NCBI GenBank assembly: GCA_028283765.1
Contig: JAPWJY010000008.1
Location: 620,001 to 684,000 of the forward strand
Direction of reading: 5' to 3'
Length of the DNA stretch: 64,000 nucleotides
Source: Parvibaculaceae bacterium
Lineage (GTDB): Bacteria > Pseudomonadota > Alphaproteobacteria > Parvibaculales > Parvibaculaceae
The notes under the pieces were generated by a model. It was not told where the DNA came from and did no database searches. It saw only the letters and a program-made list of their open reading frames with translations. Each line of letters opens with the position of its first letter. The stretch's first letter is position 1. Positions 32,591 through 41,757 of the stretch are shown here, in pieces. Made by a program: the position numbers and the translations under genes.

Positions 32591-33907
32591 ATGCACTCTT
32601 TTATGGAGCGGCGGAAGGCGTATTCTTTCAAAAAAGCGGACACGGTTCTGAATTCCGATGTCCTGCGCGTCCGGGGGAAACGGGTAACTGTTCTGTGCAG
32701 GCATGGGCATGGCCTGAGGGGTAGGGAGGGGGGCTTGATAAAGCGGAAATCACCCGAAGGGAGGGCCCGCATATTGGCGCGGCTTGCGGGGCGTATGCTG
32801 TCGCGCAGGCTCGGCTGGCGGTTGACTGTTTCCGGTGCCGGCCCGTTTGAAAATGAGGTTTCAAGGCTCATCGCCGCATCGGGTGTTTCGCCCCGGCTCA
32901 AATCGGTGAATTTCGTCGAAATCGATGGCGCGGCGGTGGACTGGACCGCAAGCAACATCACGGTCGTGCCGGGCGAGGAGGTCAGCTTCATCATCAGCGG
33001 CTGGCTATCGGCCTCGAAACTGCTGGATCTGGGCTATGGTGGGCGCATGGGGGTCTGGTACCGGACCGGCAACGGCACGATCAGCAAGACGCCGACGGAT
33101 GTCTCGACGATATGTGTGCCGTTTGGCGGGACGCTCCAGTTCACGGTCAAGCCGCCCGGCGAGTGGCTGGATGAAAGCGGCCGGTTCGATCCCGAGGTGC
33201 CGCGAGGCGGCGTCAGCGGCGTGATCAGGGTTTGCGTCATCGTCTGGCGCAGTGAAGCTGTCGGGGGATTGCGCCAGATTGTTGCCTGTGGCGATTATGA
33301 AGGGCTTTTCGCCCGGGCGCTGGCGCGGGCGGAAGCGCCGGTGCCGGTGCCTGAGGGAGGCCACTATCTGTGGCGTCTGGGCGAGGGTGAGATCTATCGC
33401 GATGAGCACGGGCCTGCCGGGCGCTCGATCTGCTGTCATACGGATGGCGATGTCGGCATCCTCCAGTTCCCGGCCGATTTTCCGCTGACGGACGACACCT
33501 GGCTCAAATGGTACTGGAAAATGGATCGCCTCCCGGCCAGCCTGCCGGAAAACACGCCTCCCACCCATGATTATCTCTCGATTGCGGTCGAATATGACAA
33601 TGGACAGGATCTGACCTACATGTGGTCGTCAGGCCTGCCGGAGGGCACCATCTTCCGTTGCCCCCTGCCGGTCTGGGAGAAGGTGGAGACCCATTGGGTG
33701 CTGCGCTCCAACCGGCGCGAACTGGGTCTGTGGCTTTCCGAGGAGCGGCCCTTGCGGGCGGATTACCAGCGCGCCGTGGGCGCGCCGCCCGCGCGCATTG
33801 TCCGGGTCTGGCTGATTGCCGCCAGTGTGCTGTCGCGCGAGCAGGGCATCTGCGAATATGCCGAGATCGAACTCACGGGCGGCGGGCAGACGCTCAGAAT
33901 CGTGTGA
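32591..33907 (+). CDS. DUF3047 protein with an N-terminal lectin-like beta-sandwich
   Basis: From ATG 32591 (GAGG 10 bases before; ATG 32576 is the alternative) the protein is 438 residues. The first ~80 are basic and look poorly folded. Residues about 95-225 show a W-x-A-x-N-I-x-V-x-P-G-x-x-V-S-F-x-x-S-G-W pattern resembling PA-IL/LecA-type lectins. The C-terminal ~190 residues are DUF3047-like (WYWKMDRLP, DYLSIAVEY, YMWSSGLPEGT, REL-GLWLSEERPLRADY). I can name no function. It begins downstream of tRNA-Val. Confidence 0.7.
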   Translation: MHSFMERRKAYSFKKADTVLNSDVLRVRGKRVTVLCRHGHGLRGREGGLIKRKSPEGRARILARLAGRMLSRRLGWRLTVSGAGPFENEVSRLIAASGVSPRLKSVNFVEIDGAAVDWTASNITVVPGEEVSFIISGWLSASKLLDLGYGGRMGVWYRTGNGTISKTPTDVSTICVPFGGTLQFTVKPPGEWLDESGRFDPEVPRGGVSGVIRVCVIVWRSEAVGGLRQIVACGDYEGLFARALARAEAPVPVPEGGHYLWRLGEGEIYRDEHGPAGRSICCHTDGDVGILQFPADFPLTDDTWLKWYWKMDRLPASLPENTPPTHDYLSIAVEYDNGQDLTYMWSSGLPEGTIFRCPLPVWEKVETHWVLRSNRRELGLWLSEERPLRADYQRAVGAPPARIVRVWLIAASVLSREQGICEYAEIELTGGGQTLRIV

Positions 33908-34586
33908 GGACGGCCTCCAGTGCTTCGGGCAACTGGTCGTAATGATCGATGAAGGCCGTGGCCGCGATGTCGGCAAGGGGGCGGCCGGGATAGCCGAAGC
34001 GGACGCAGATCGAGGGCATGGCCGCCGCCGCCGCCGCATCCACGTCGGTTTCGCTGTCGCCGATCATGATGGCCCGCGTTGGCGCACCGCCCAGCCGCCG
34101 CACCGCTTCCAGCAGGGGTTCGGCATGGGGTTTTTTGACCGGCAGCGTGTCGCCCGCGATCACCACCGGGAAATAGGGTGCAAGCCCCAGCTCGTCGAGG
34201 GCGATGCGTGTCAGCCTTTCGATTTTGTTGGTGCAGACGGCCAGTTTCACGCCCGCCGTCCTGAACTGGTCAAGCTGGGCGGCGAGGCCGGGCCAGAGCG
34301 TGGAATGATCCGCGATATGGGCTTCATAATGGGCGAGGAAATGATCGTAGAGATGCTGCATCTCATGTTCCGGCACGGGGCCGCCGGTCAGCTTCAGTCC
34401 GCGTTCCAGCAGCACCAGCGCGCCGCCGCCGATGAGCCCGCGCACCTCGCTTTCGGGAACGCTCGCCCGGCCTGCCGACGCCAGCACCACATTGAGCGTG
34501 GCGCAGAGATCGGGGGCCGTGTCCGCCAGCGTGCCGTCGAGATCGAAGATGAGGGAAAGCGAGGAATCGAGAGGGCTGGCTGTCAT
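33894..34586 (-). CDS. gph: Phosphoglycolate phosphatase (HAD superfamily)
   Basis: The HAD motifs are in order: FDLDGTLADT (nucleophile Asp and acid-base Asp), AVCTNK, and MIGDSETDVDAA with the Lys in VKKPHAEP. At 230 residues it matches Gph, which removes phosphate from 2-phosphoglycolate formed during DNA repair. It overlaps the end of the DUF3047 gene by 14 bases, convergently. Related HAD enzymes share these motifs, so substrate specificity is inferred. Confidence 0.85.
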   Translation of the reverse strand: MTASPLDSSLSLIFDLDGTLADTAPDLCATLNVVLASAGRASVPESEVRGLIGGGALVLLERGLKLTGGPVPEHEMQHLYDHFLAHYEAHIADHSTLWPGLAAQLDQFRTAGVKLAVCTNKIERLTRIALDELGLAPYFPVVIAGDTLPVKKPHAEPLLEAVRRLGGAPTRAIMIGDSETDVDAAAAAAMPSICVRFGYPGRPLADIAATAFIDHYDQLPEALEAVLTRF

Positions 34587-34670
34587 GTTTTTATGTCATC
34601 TTGGGAAGTACCCCGGCAGGGGATGTAAATAGGGGCTGGCGTAGCGCGCCATTTATGGCAGGATTCTTCC

Positions 34671-35165
34671 ATGATTGTCTCGACCGCATATCGCTACCGC
34701 ATGGCGTTGCCTGGCCCCGACGAGGCCGTGATCGCGCCGCTCAAGATCGTCTGCTGGCGCGAAAGCTATCCGGGCCTCCTGCCGCATGAGATGCTCGACG
34801 GTCTTTCCCTTGATCGCGAAGTCCGGCAATGGCGCGCGTCGCTGTCGCAGGGCATCGCCTGGATCGCGGAAACGGCGGGGTTGCCGGTCGGTTTCGCCCA
34901 TATGCGCGGCGGCGAGGTCACCACGCTCTATGTGCTGCGCGACCATCAGGGCGCGGGCATCGGCAGGCGTCTGATGACGCATATGTTCGACGAGATTTCC
35001 TGCTTCGGCCACCGCCGGGCCCATCTGTGGGTGCTGGAAAAAAATGAGCTGGCGCGCGAATTCTATGTGCATCTGGGCGGTGCGCTTGTCGCCCGCCGTC
35101 CCTGCGGTTTCCGCGCCCACCCCGAGATCATGGAACTCTGCTACGAGTTCGACGTGGAAGACTAG
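34671..35165 (+). CDS. GNAT family N-acetyltransferase
   Basis: The 164-residue protein shows the acetyl-CoA-binding core VTTLYVLRDHQGAGIGRRLM (Q/R-x-x-G-x-G/A), with a following LWVLEKNELAREFYVHLGG. It acetylates an unknown amine. It lies head to head with gph and tail to tail with a DUF882 gene. Upstream spacing provides no clear ribosome-binding site. Confidence 0.85.
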   Translation: MIVSTAYRYRMALPGPDEAVIAPLKIVCWRESYPGLLPHEMLDGLSLDREVRQWRASLSQGIAWIAETAGLPVGFAHMRGGEVTTLYVLRDHQGAGIGRRLMTHMFDEISCFGHRRAHLWVLEKNELAREFYVHLGGALVARRPCGFRAHPEIMELCYEFDVED

Positions 35166-35189
35166 GCTCCGGCCTCGGGCGGTTCCGCC

Positions 35190-35732
35190 TCAGGCCGTTT
35201 TCCAGGTCCGTACAGGGCCGACATCGACATGGACGAAGTCGGAGGCCGGGTAATAGCCGACGCCGCCGCGTTGCAGGCTGAGCGCGAGTTTCTGGATCGA
35301 AGAGGTTCTGCGCCCCGCGACCCGTATGTCGATCGCCATGCCGCGCATGTGATAGCTGTGGGTGGCGACGCCTGAGCCCTTCTCCTGCAACATGGCGTTG
35401 CTCTTGGGCGAGCGGTAGCCGGAAATGACCTGGAAGGGTTCGCCGGTGTCGAGGCGGCGGTGCATCATTGTCAGCAGGTCGAGCAGTTTTGTGTCGATCA
35501 CATGCTCGTCGCCGGTCCGGAAGTCGCGCAGCACCTTTCGGATTTCGATCAGGGAATCGGGCACATATTGCCCGTTCTCCCAATAGGCTCCCTTGAAGCT
35601 TTCCCCGGTATGCAGATTGTGGAAGCTCAGCGCCCGAGGGGCAGCCGCCAGAGCAAACGCGGGATTTGTGACTGTGAGGGCGGCGGCGCCCGCTCCGAAA
35701 GCAAGAAGACTGCGACGTGTCAGATCGGTCAA
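35190..35732 (-). CDS. DUF882 (YcbK-like, M15-type) peptidoglycan peptidase family protein with a Tat signal
   Basis: The N-terminus MTDLTRRSLLAFGAGAAALTVTNPAFALAA carries a twin-arginine signal (TRRSLLAFG) and a likely AxA cleavage site near 30. The domain has HSYHMRGMAID and HVDVGPV, the zinc-binding His/Asp set of DUF882/M15-like peptidases. It would act on cell-wall peptides in the periplasm. It follows a frameshifted L,D-transpeptidase on the same strand. Confidence 0.85.
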   Translation of the reverse strand: MTDLTRRSLLAFGAGAAALTVTNPAFALAAAPRALSFHNLHTGESFKGAYWENGQYVPDSLIEIRKVLRDFRTGDEHVIDTKLLDLLTMMHRRLDTGEPFQVISGYRSPKSNAMLQEKGSGVATHSYHMRGMAIDIRVAGRRTSSIQKLALSLQRGGVGYYPASDFVHVDVGPVRTWKTA

Positions 35733-35867
35733 ACCCTCGTTCCCCCCTGGATAGTCGGTCCGTTTTCCCCCGGCGTCAGCGGCAGGAGATCATCGCGCTG
35801 GAAAGCAGGCAACCGGTAAAATCAGGCTTAGTCTTGCGGATAGAAGTCAAAGATTTAACTGATTTGC

Positions 35868-37464
35868 CTAGCAGTTGCGACAAACTTCTGTGTCCAGATG
35901 GGCGGATTTCTGGCCTGCGCTCCCACTTCCATACAGAGCCAGCCTGAGGCGCTGGTCGCGGCCATAGAGGTCGTCGCGAAATTCCGTGGTGCCGTCCACG
36001 TCCACGAAGGCTGTCCAGTAGGCCAGGAACACCGGCATGGGGTTCACGAGCCTGACGCGGCTGGTGTCGCGGCTGTCGATCAGCGCATCGAGGCGTGTCC
36101 GGTTCCAGGCGGGGTCCGGCGCAAGCAATGTGGCGGCAAGGTTGATGGGATCGCCCAGCCTGACGCAGCCATGGCTGCGCGCCCGGTCTGCGGCGTTGAA
36201 TGCCCCGCGGGAAGGGGTGTCGTGCAGGTAGACCTGATACTGGTTTGGGAAATCGAACTTGATGCGTCCAAGCGAGCTTTTCGGCCCCGCCCGCTGCACC
36301 AGACGGCCGTCCGTCCAGTACATGTCGTTTTTGGCCAGATAGGAAGGATCGGCGGCGATCTTGGACAGCATTTCGCGCTGGGTGATCGAGGCTGGCACGT
36401 TCCAGGGCGGGTTGATGACGAGGCTGGTGATCCGGCTGATGAGGATGGGAGTCGGGGTCGTTTTCGAGCCGACCACGGCGGCCCATCGTCATTTCCGGTG
36501 CGCCGTCGCGGATCAGGGTGGCGGTCGCGGCGGCGGCGTTCACCTCGATGCGGGTCGGCGGCAGCAGATGGCCGACAACTCGCCAGCGAGCCAGATTAAG
36601 GTCGATCTGTTCGATCCGGGTCTGCACGGGAACCGCGAGGGCTGCCCGGGTCCGGGGGCCCAGATGGCCGTCGACCGTAAGCCCGTGGCGCTGCTGAAAG
36701 CGTTTGACGGCGGCAACTGTCGCCTCGTCATAGCGGGCTACGTCGCTCGCCGGGGACCGGGGCCCTGCATAATCGCCTTCGGCGATCAGGCGTGTCTGGA
36801 TGACCGGCAGCTCCGGCGCGGGATCGCCCGGCTTCAGCGTGGCGCCCGCCGGGATAATGGGCCAGCCGCCATGACTGGCGATGTCGCGATAATGTGCGAG
36901 ACCCGCTTTCAGGCGGACATATTCAGGGTCGGCGGGGGCGAGGCCCGCAAGCCAGGACTCCAGCCGGTCGCCTTCCAGCGCCTGCTTGAGCGGCAAGGTC
37001 AGGTTGACGGCGGGACGCGGCAGGTCGACGTCGCTTTCGATCCGGGTCAGGTCAACCTGGCCTTTCGTCATTACCGAGCCATAGTTGAGGGCTACGGCCG
37101 TCAGGGTGAAATCCGCCTCGGCCCCGCCGGCGGGCAGGGTGCGCAGCAGGCCGATATGAAAGAGCGTCGGATTCAGCCCTTCATCAGGGGTTTTTTCGAT
37201 GGCGGCAAGGAGCAACTCGCGGTTCCGGGGCGACCAGACGCAGCCTTGCGGTCCCTGGGCATAGAAGGCGCGCGCGGCGGCGCTCTCCTCCATGCCGAGG
37301 CCGGGCGCGGGAAAGCTGACGCCGGGCATATCGAGACGCGCGCAATCGGCGGCCTGCGCCTGCACACCCAAGCCGCCAAGAAAGCCGCCCAGCAGGGCCA
37401 GGGCGAAAAGCCGTGGCCGGGCTCCTGAAAGCGGGCTGAAACGCCGTTCAGGAAGCTTGATCAT
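35868..37464 (-). pseudogene. L,D-transpeptidase (YcbB-like) gene with a frameshift
   Basis: The first frame, from ATG 37464, encodes a signal/anchor (PRLFALALLGGFLGGLGVQAQAA), a ~270-residue N-terminal scaffold and a peptidoglycan-binding repeat (YDEATVAAVKRFQQRHGLTVDGHLGPRTRAAL). It then loses the family pattern near 36484. The matching YkuD catalytic domain, with SHGCVRL bearing the active Cys, is in another frame from about 36482 to 35868. One extra G in GGG near 36482-36484 would explain it: with ATGGCC the frame reads …EMTMAAVVGSKTTPTPI. The normal enzyme makes 3-3 peptidoglycan cross-links. Confidence 0.85.
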
Positions 37465-37661
37465 CGCCGTTGAAAACAAATTTTGTCGCCTTGCCCCGAA
37501 TTTCACCAACCGATGGTTCGCCCGCCTTTCAGCTTTCGCGCCCATCATGCGGGATCGGGAAAATGAATGCCATGGGTTACCGGCTGGTACGGAAGCATAG
37601 CCGCCCGGACAAGCCCCCCGGGGGATTCATAAGGTGCTTGCAGATTCATCCGGGGCAATGT

Positions 37662-37678
37662 ACTTTAATATTCAAAGT
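37662..37678. promoter_or_regulatory. Palindromic operator candidate before the membrane-protein/regulator operon
   Basis: ACTTT-AATATTC-AAAGT lies 27 bases upstream of the first gene of a three-gene operon that includes a winged-helix regulator. It is a likely site for that regulator's autocontrol, which is inference. Confidence 0.5.
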
Positions 37679-37704
37679 TCATTGCTCCCGGAGTCAGGCA
37701 GGCC

Positions 37705-38301
37705 ATGACGCAGGATTTGACACCGTCAAAAGACACTGTCCGCGATGAGATCGCCTTCATCCGGCGGGCCATCGAGGAGGGCCGCTCCTATGCCCATCTT
37801 CATGGCGTGGACATGGTCGTCTGGGGCGTGCTGATGGGGTTTGGCTATCTCGGCAACTATGCCCGCGGGGCCGGTTTTTCCCCGGTCAATCCGAACTGGA
37901 TCTGGCTCGTCTGCGTTCTGGCCGGATGGCTCTTTTCCATCCGGGACCGTTTGCTCGGGCAATCATGTTCCGGCCCTGTCGCGCCCATGGTTCGCGCCTT
38001 GCAGATGCTGTGGCTTGCCTGCGGCGTCACCCTTACAGGCATGGCGCTGGCCATGGCTTTCAGCGCTGAAATACAGGCGGACCAGCTCAAGGCGATCAGC
38101 GCGGGCGTTCTGGGCATCGGCTTCTTTGTCAGCGCTTTCCTGACCAATGTGCGCTGGCTGCGTTATGTCGCCATCGGCTGGTGGGCGGGCGAGGTCGTCT
38201 TCTGTTTCTTTCAGTCCGGGCTTTATCCCCAGTTGCTGGGAGCCGCGCTGATGTTCGGCCTGCTGGCTTTGCCGGGCTATCTGCTTTCGCGCAAGCCATG
38301 A
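37705..38301 (+). CDS. Hypothetical polytopic membrane protein
   Basis: The 198-residue product begins with a 40-residue soluble stretch (RDEIAFIRRAIEEGRSYAHLHG) and then about five membrane helices (for example VVWGVLMGFGYLGNYA, MLWLACGVTLTGMALAMAF, ISAGVLGIGFFVSAFL). No family is recognised. It is translated in an operon with a winged-helix regulator (overlap at ATGA) and an IspZ-like gene, with a possible operator upstream. It might be the regulated partner of the regulator. Confidence 0.8.
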   Translation: MTQDLTPSKDTVRDEIAFIRRAIEEGRSYAHLHGVDMVVWGVLMGFGYLGNYARGAGFSPVNPNWIWLVCVLAGWLFSIRDRLLGQSCSGPVAPMVRALQMLWLACGVTLTGMALAMAFSAEIQADQLKAISAGVLGIGFFVSAFLTNVRWLRYVAIGWWAGEVVFCFFQSGLYPQLLGAALMFGLLALPGYLLSRKP

Positions 38302-38627
38302 GCACGTTCGACCATACCGCCATTGACGAAATGCTTCAGAGCCGCGTCAGGCTGGCGATCATCGCTTATCTCGCAGGCGCGCAGACAGCGGAATTTTCCG
38401 CCATCCGCGATGCGACGAAAACCACCGACGGCAATGCCAGCGTGCATCTGCGCAAGCTGGAGGAGGCCGGTTACGTCTCGATGAGAAAGCATTTTCTCAA
38501 CCGCAAGCCGCAGACCCTCTACACCCTGACCGATACCGGCCATCAGGCGCTGCTCGCCTATGTCGCCCATCTTGAAAAACTGCTGCCCCCTGAAAAGGAC
38601 GGCGGCCGGAATGGACAAATCCCATGA
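38298..38627 (+). CDS. Winged-helix transcriptional regulator (HTH_34-like)
   Basis: The true start is taken at ATG 38298, where the ATGA overlap with the upstream gene occurs; a longer frame from 38181 would overlap it out of frame. The 109-residue product has a winged-helix pattern (MLQSRVRLAIIAYLAGAQTAEFSAIRDATKTTDGNASVHLRKLEEAGYVSMRKHFLNRKPQTLYTLTDTGHQALL) of the short MarR/PadR-like group. Its target may be the palindrome at 37662-37678. Confidence 0.85.
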   Translation: MSTFDHTAIDEMLQSRVRLAIIAYLAGAQTAEFSAIRDATKTTDGNASVHLRKLEEAGYVSMRKHFLNRKPQTLYTLTDTGHQALLAYVAHLEKLLPPEKDGGRNGQIP

Positions 38628-39178
38628 GAGAGCTTTTCGACGATCTGCTCGCGACCATCGTCTTTTTCATCATTTTCGCCCTCATCGGCAATATCTTCAT
38701 CGCCACGGGCGTCGGCATGGCGGTGGGCGTGGCGCAGCTTTTCTGGACCCGGTACAAGGGCAAGAGAATCGAACCGCTGCAATGGATGGGGGTCGGTCTC
38801 GTCATCGTCTTCGGCGGCCTGACGCTGTTCACCCATGACAGCCGTTTCATCATGGTGAAGCCCAGCATCATTCACTTCGCCATCGGCTTCATCATGCTGC
38901 GCCGGGGCTGGCTGGAACGCTACCTGCCCCCAATCGCCGCTGAAAACCTGCCTGTTTCCATGGTCGTGGGCTGGGGCTATGGCTGGGCCGGGCTCATGTT
39001 CGTTCTGGGGATCAGCAATATCGTGGTGGCGCTGACATGCAGCCCCGTGGTCTGGGGCTGGTTTCTGTCCGTGGGCGCCATCGGGGCGAAGCTGGTTTTC
39101 TTCGGGATTCAGTACGTCATCTTCCGCACGACGGTGGTGCGCCGGATACGCGCCAGCCAGCCCGTTGTTTCCGGATGA
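38624..39178 (+). CDS. Intracellular septation protein A (IspZ/YciB)
   Basis: The 184-residue membrane protein contains the family motif DSRFIMVKPSIIHFAIG, preceded by FWTRYKGKRIEPLQWM, with five or six membrane helices. IspZ/YciB has been linked to cell division and envelope integrity. It overlaps the regulator stop by four bases, so it is part of the same operon. Confidence 0.85.
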   Translation: MRELFDDLLATIVFFIIFALIGNIFIATGVGMAVGVAQLFWTRYKGKRIEPLQWMGVGLVIVFGGLTLFTHDSRFIMVKPSIIHFAIGFIMLRRGWLERYLPPIAAENLPVSMVVGWGYGWAGLMFVLGISNIVVALTCSPVVWGWFLSVGAIGAKLVFFGIQYVIFRTTVVRRIRASQPVVSG

Positions 39179-39291
39179 TATTAATTATGGTTAATTCTTT
39201 AATGTGTGGCCCGTTTCGGTTCAGGCCGCTCTTGTTCGCGCGACCCCGACCCCTCATAACTTGGCTTCATCTCTGCTGACGGAGTGGCCTT

Positions 39292-39927
39292 GTGTCCGAC
39301 ACCATCCCCCCGGTTATTCCCGTATCCGTGAAACCGAATGCCGGTGGCTGGCTCCGCCGGGTCTATGACAGGATGCTGGTGCTGGCCGAGGGCCGCCACG
39401 CCATGTGGGTGCTGGGGCTGGTTTCGTTCGCCGAGGCGTCCTTCTTTCCGGTCCCGCCCGATCCGATCCTTGTCGCGATCATCATTTCCAAGCCCCGGAA
39501 GGCGTGGCTCGCGGCTTTCGTCTGCGCTCTCACCTCCGTGCTGGGCGCGCTTCTGGGCTATGCCATCGGCGTGGGGCTTTATGACCTTATCGGCAGGCCG
39601 ATCGTCGAGTTCTATCATGTGGAGTCGGCGTTTCAGGCCTTCGAGACCAATATTCAGGCCTGGGGCGGCTGGATCATCGTCGCCAAGGGGCTGACGCCGA
39701 TTCCGTTCAAGATCGTGACCATCGCCAGCGGCGTGGCCCACCTCAATATCTGGACCTTCATCGCCGCCTGCGCCTTCACCCGGTTCCTGCGTTTCTTCAT
39801 CGTCGCCGCCCTTTTCCTCAAATTCGGCCCGGCGGCGCGCAAGCTGATCGACGATCATTTCAACAAGGTCGTCGCGGCGGCGGGGCTTATCCTCGTTTTC
39901 GGCTTTGTGCTTCTGCTCTTCATCTGA
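39292..39927 (+). CDS. DedA/YqaA family membrane protein
   Basis: The 211-residue protein has the DedA-type sequence VSFAEASFFPVPPDPILVAIIISKPRKAWLAAF and the re-entrant-loop-like G-x-x-x-x-P motif TPIPFKIVTIASGVAHLNIWTF, then ACAFTRFLRFFIVAALF. DedA proteins move lipids or keep membrane potential. The start is GTG 39292, with GGAG seven bases upstream. It is monocistronic. Confidence 0.9.
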   Translation: MSDTIPPVIPVSVKPNAGGWLRRVYDRMLVLAEGRHAMWVLGLVSFAEASFFPVPPDPILVAIIISKPRKAWLAAFVCALTSVLGALLGYAIGVGLYDLIGRPIVEFYHVESAFQAFETNIQAWGGWIIVAKGLTPIPFKIVTIASGVAHLNIWTFIAACAFTRFLRFFIVAALFLKFGPAARKLIDDHFNKVVAAAGLILVFGFVLLLFI

Positions 39928-40009
39928 GCGTTTGAACGTTGCCCCCCGACGCCCTATCCGATAGATAGAGCGTCAAATCCCCGTAGATGATGAAAGAGAG
40001 AGCCTTCTT

Positions 40010-41665
40010 ATGGCGGCTTACCAGTACGTATTCGTGATGGACAAGCTGTCCAAGACCTATCCCGGCGGCAAGCAGGTGCTCAAGGAACTGCGCCTGTCGT
40101 TCCTGCCGGGGGTCAAGATCGGCGTTGTCGGCCTCAACGGCGCGGGCAAGTCGACCCTGCTGAAGATCATGGCGGGGATTGACAAGGACTATACCGGCGA
40201 GGCCTGGGCTGCCGAGGGCGCCAAGGTCGGCTATCTCGCGCAGGAGCCCCAGCTCGATCCCGACAAGGACGTGCTCGGCAACGTCAATGAGGCGGTGGCC
40301 GACAAGCGCGCCCTGCTTGAGCGCTATAACGAACTGGCGATGAACTATTCCGACGAGACCGCCGACGAGATGGCGCGTCTTCAGGACATCATCGACGCCC
40401 AGAACCTGTGGGACCTCGACAACCAGATCGAGATGGCGATGGATGCGCTGCGCTGCCCCGCGCCGGATGCCGACGTCACCATGCTTTCGGGCGGCGAGCG
40501 CCGCCGCGTCGCGCTCTGCCGCCTGCTGCTCGAAGCGCCGGACCTGCTGTTGCTCGACGAGCCAACCAACCATCTCGACGCCGAGTCCGTGGCCTGGCTC
40601 CAGAACTATCTGGTCGACTACAAGGGCACCGTGGTGCTGGTCACCCATGACCGCTATTTCCTCGACAATGTGACGGGCTGGATTCTGGAGCTGGAACGCG
40701 GCCACGGCATTCCCTATGAGGGCAATTATTCGGTCTGGCTTGAAAGCAAGCAGAAGCGTCTCGCGCTCGAGAGCAAGCAGGACGAGGCCCTGCAGCGCAC
40801 GCTGGCCCGCGAGCTGGACTGGATCCGCCAGAGCCCCAAGGCGCGCCAGTCCAAGAGCAAGGCCCGTATCAACGCCTATGAGGATCTGCTCGACAAGGCG
40901 GACAGCCGCACCGACGGCAAGGCCCAGATCATCATTCCGGCAGGCCCCCGCCTCGGCGGCGTGGTGCTGGAGGCCAACCATCTGACCAAGGCGTTCGGCG
41001 ACCGTCTGCTGATCGACGATCTGTCGTTCCAGTTGCCGCCGGGCGGCATTGTCGGCGTCATCGGCCCCAATGGTGCTGGCAAGACCACGCTGTTCCGCAT
41101 GCTGACCGGTCAGGAAACGCCTGACAGCGGCACGCTCAAGCTCGGTGAAACGGTCGTGCTCGGCTATGTGGACCAGAGCCGCGATACGCTCGATCCGGCC
41201 AAGAATGTGTGGGAGGAAATCTCCGGCGGCACGGATATTGTCGAACTTGGCAAGATCACCATGCCGAGCCGGGCCTATGTCGGCGCGTTCAATTTCAAGG
41301 GTTCCGACCAGCAGAAGAAGGTCGGCCTGCTCTCGGGCGGTGAGCGCAACCGCGTCCATCTGGCCAAGATGCTGAAGTCGGGCGCGAACCTGCTGCTGCT
41401 CGACGAACCGACCAACGACCTCGACGTGGAGACGCTGCGCGCGCTTGAAGACGCGCTGGTCGAGTTTGCCGGTTGCGCCGTGGTCATCAGCCATGATCGC
41501 TGGTTCCTCGACCGTATCGCCACCCATATCCTCGCCTTCGAGGGCGACAGTCATGTGGAGTGGTTCGAGGGCAATTACGCGGACTATGAGGAAGACAAGA
41601 AGCGCCGCCTCGGCGTCTCGGCGGACGTGCCGCACCGCCTCAAATACAAGCGCTTCAGCCGGTAA
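40010..41665 (+). CDS. ettA: Energy-dependent translational throttle protein EttA (ABC-F)
   Basis: The 551-residue protein has two ABC domains, Walker [10 protein letters not shown] (K47) and GPNGAGKTT (K358), with [17 protein letters not shown] and [15 protein letters not shown] signatures and [20 protein letters not shown] Walker B motifs. EttA binds the ribosomal E site and gates translation by energy state. A strong terminator follows 29 bases later. No membrane segment is present, as expected. Confidence 0.95.
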   Translation: MAAYQYVFVMDKLSKTYPGGKQVLKELRLSFLPGVKIGVVGLNGAGKSTLLKIMAGIDKDYTGEAWAAEGAKVGYLAQEPQLDPDKDVLGNVNEAVADKRALLERYNELAMNYSDETADEMARLQDIIDAQNLWDLDNQIEMAMDALRCPAPDADVTMLSGGERRRVALCRLLLEAPDLLLLDEPTNHLDAESVAWLQNYLVDYKGTVVLVTHDRYFLDNVTGWILELERGHGIPYEGNYSVWLESKQKRLALESKQDEALQRTLARELDWIRQSPKARQSKSKARINAYEDLLDKADSRTDGKAQIIIPAGPRLGGVVLEANHLTKAFGDRLLIDDLSFQLPPGGIVGVIGPNGAGKTTLFRMLTGQETPDSGTLKLGETVVLGYVDQSRDTLDPAKNVWEEISGGTDIVELGKITMPSRAYVGAFNFKGSDQQKKVGLLSGGERNRVHLAKMLKSGANLLLLDEPTNDLDVETLRALEDALVEFAGCAVVISHDRWFLDRIATHILAFEGDSHVEWFEGNYADYEEDKKRRLGVSADVPHRLKYKRFSR

Positions 41666-41693
41666 GGCACAGCATCCTTCCGGGGACCAAAAC

Positions 41694-41728
41694 AAAAGGC
41701 GCCACGATCATCGTGGCGCCTTTTTAAT
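41694..41728 (+). terminator. Bidirectional terminator between ettA and mlaC
   Basis: AGGCGCCACGA and TCGTGGCGCCT (41698-41708 with 41712-41722, give or take a base) form a near-perfect stem with a three-base loop and then TTTTTAATT. On the minus strand a T-rich TTTTGTTTT follows too, so it can end both ettA and the mla operon. Confidence 0.85.
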
Positions 41729-41757
41729 TGGAGTGCCGATAGCCAGCGGCTTTCGGC

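Noticed and set aside
32339-32710. Minus-strand ORF across the tRNA-Val gene
   Set aside because: It covers the tRNA and the start of the DUF3047 gene; there is no protein signature.
39920-41695. 591-codon minus-strand frame over ettA
   Set aside because: EttA on the plus strand has all ABC-F motifs; the minus frame is a shadow.
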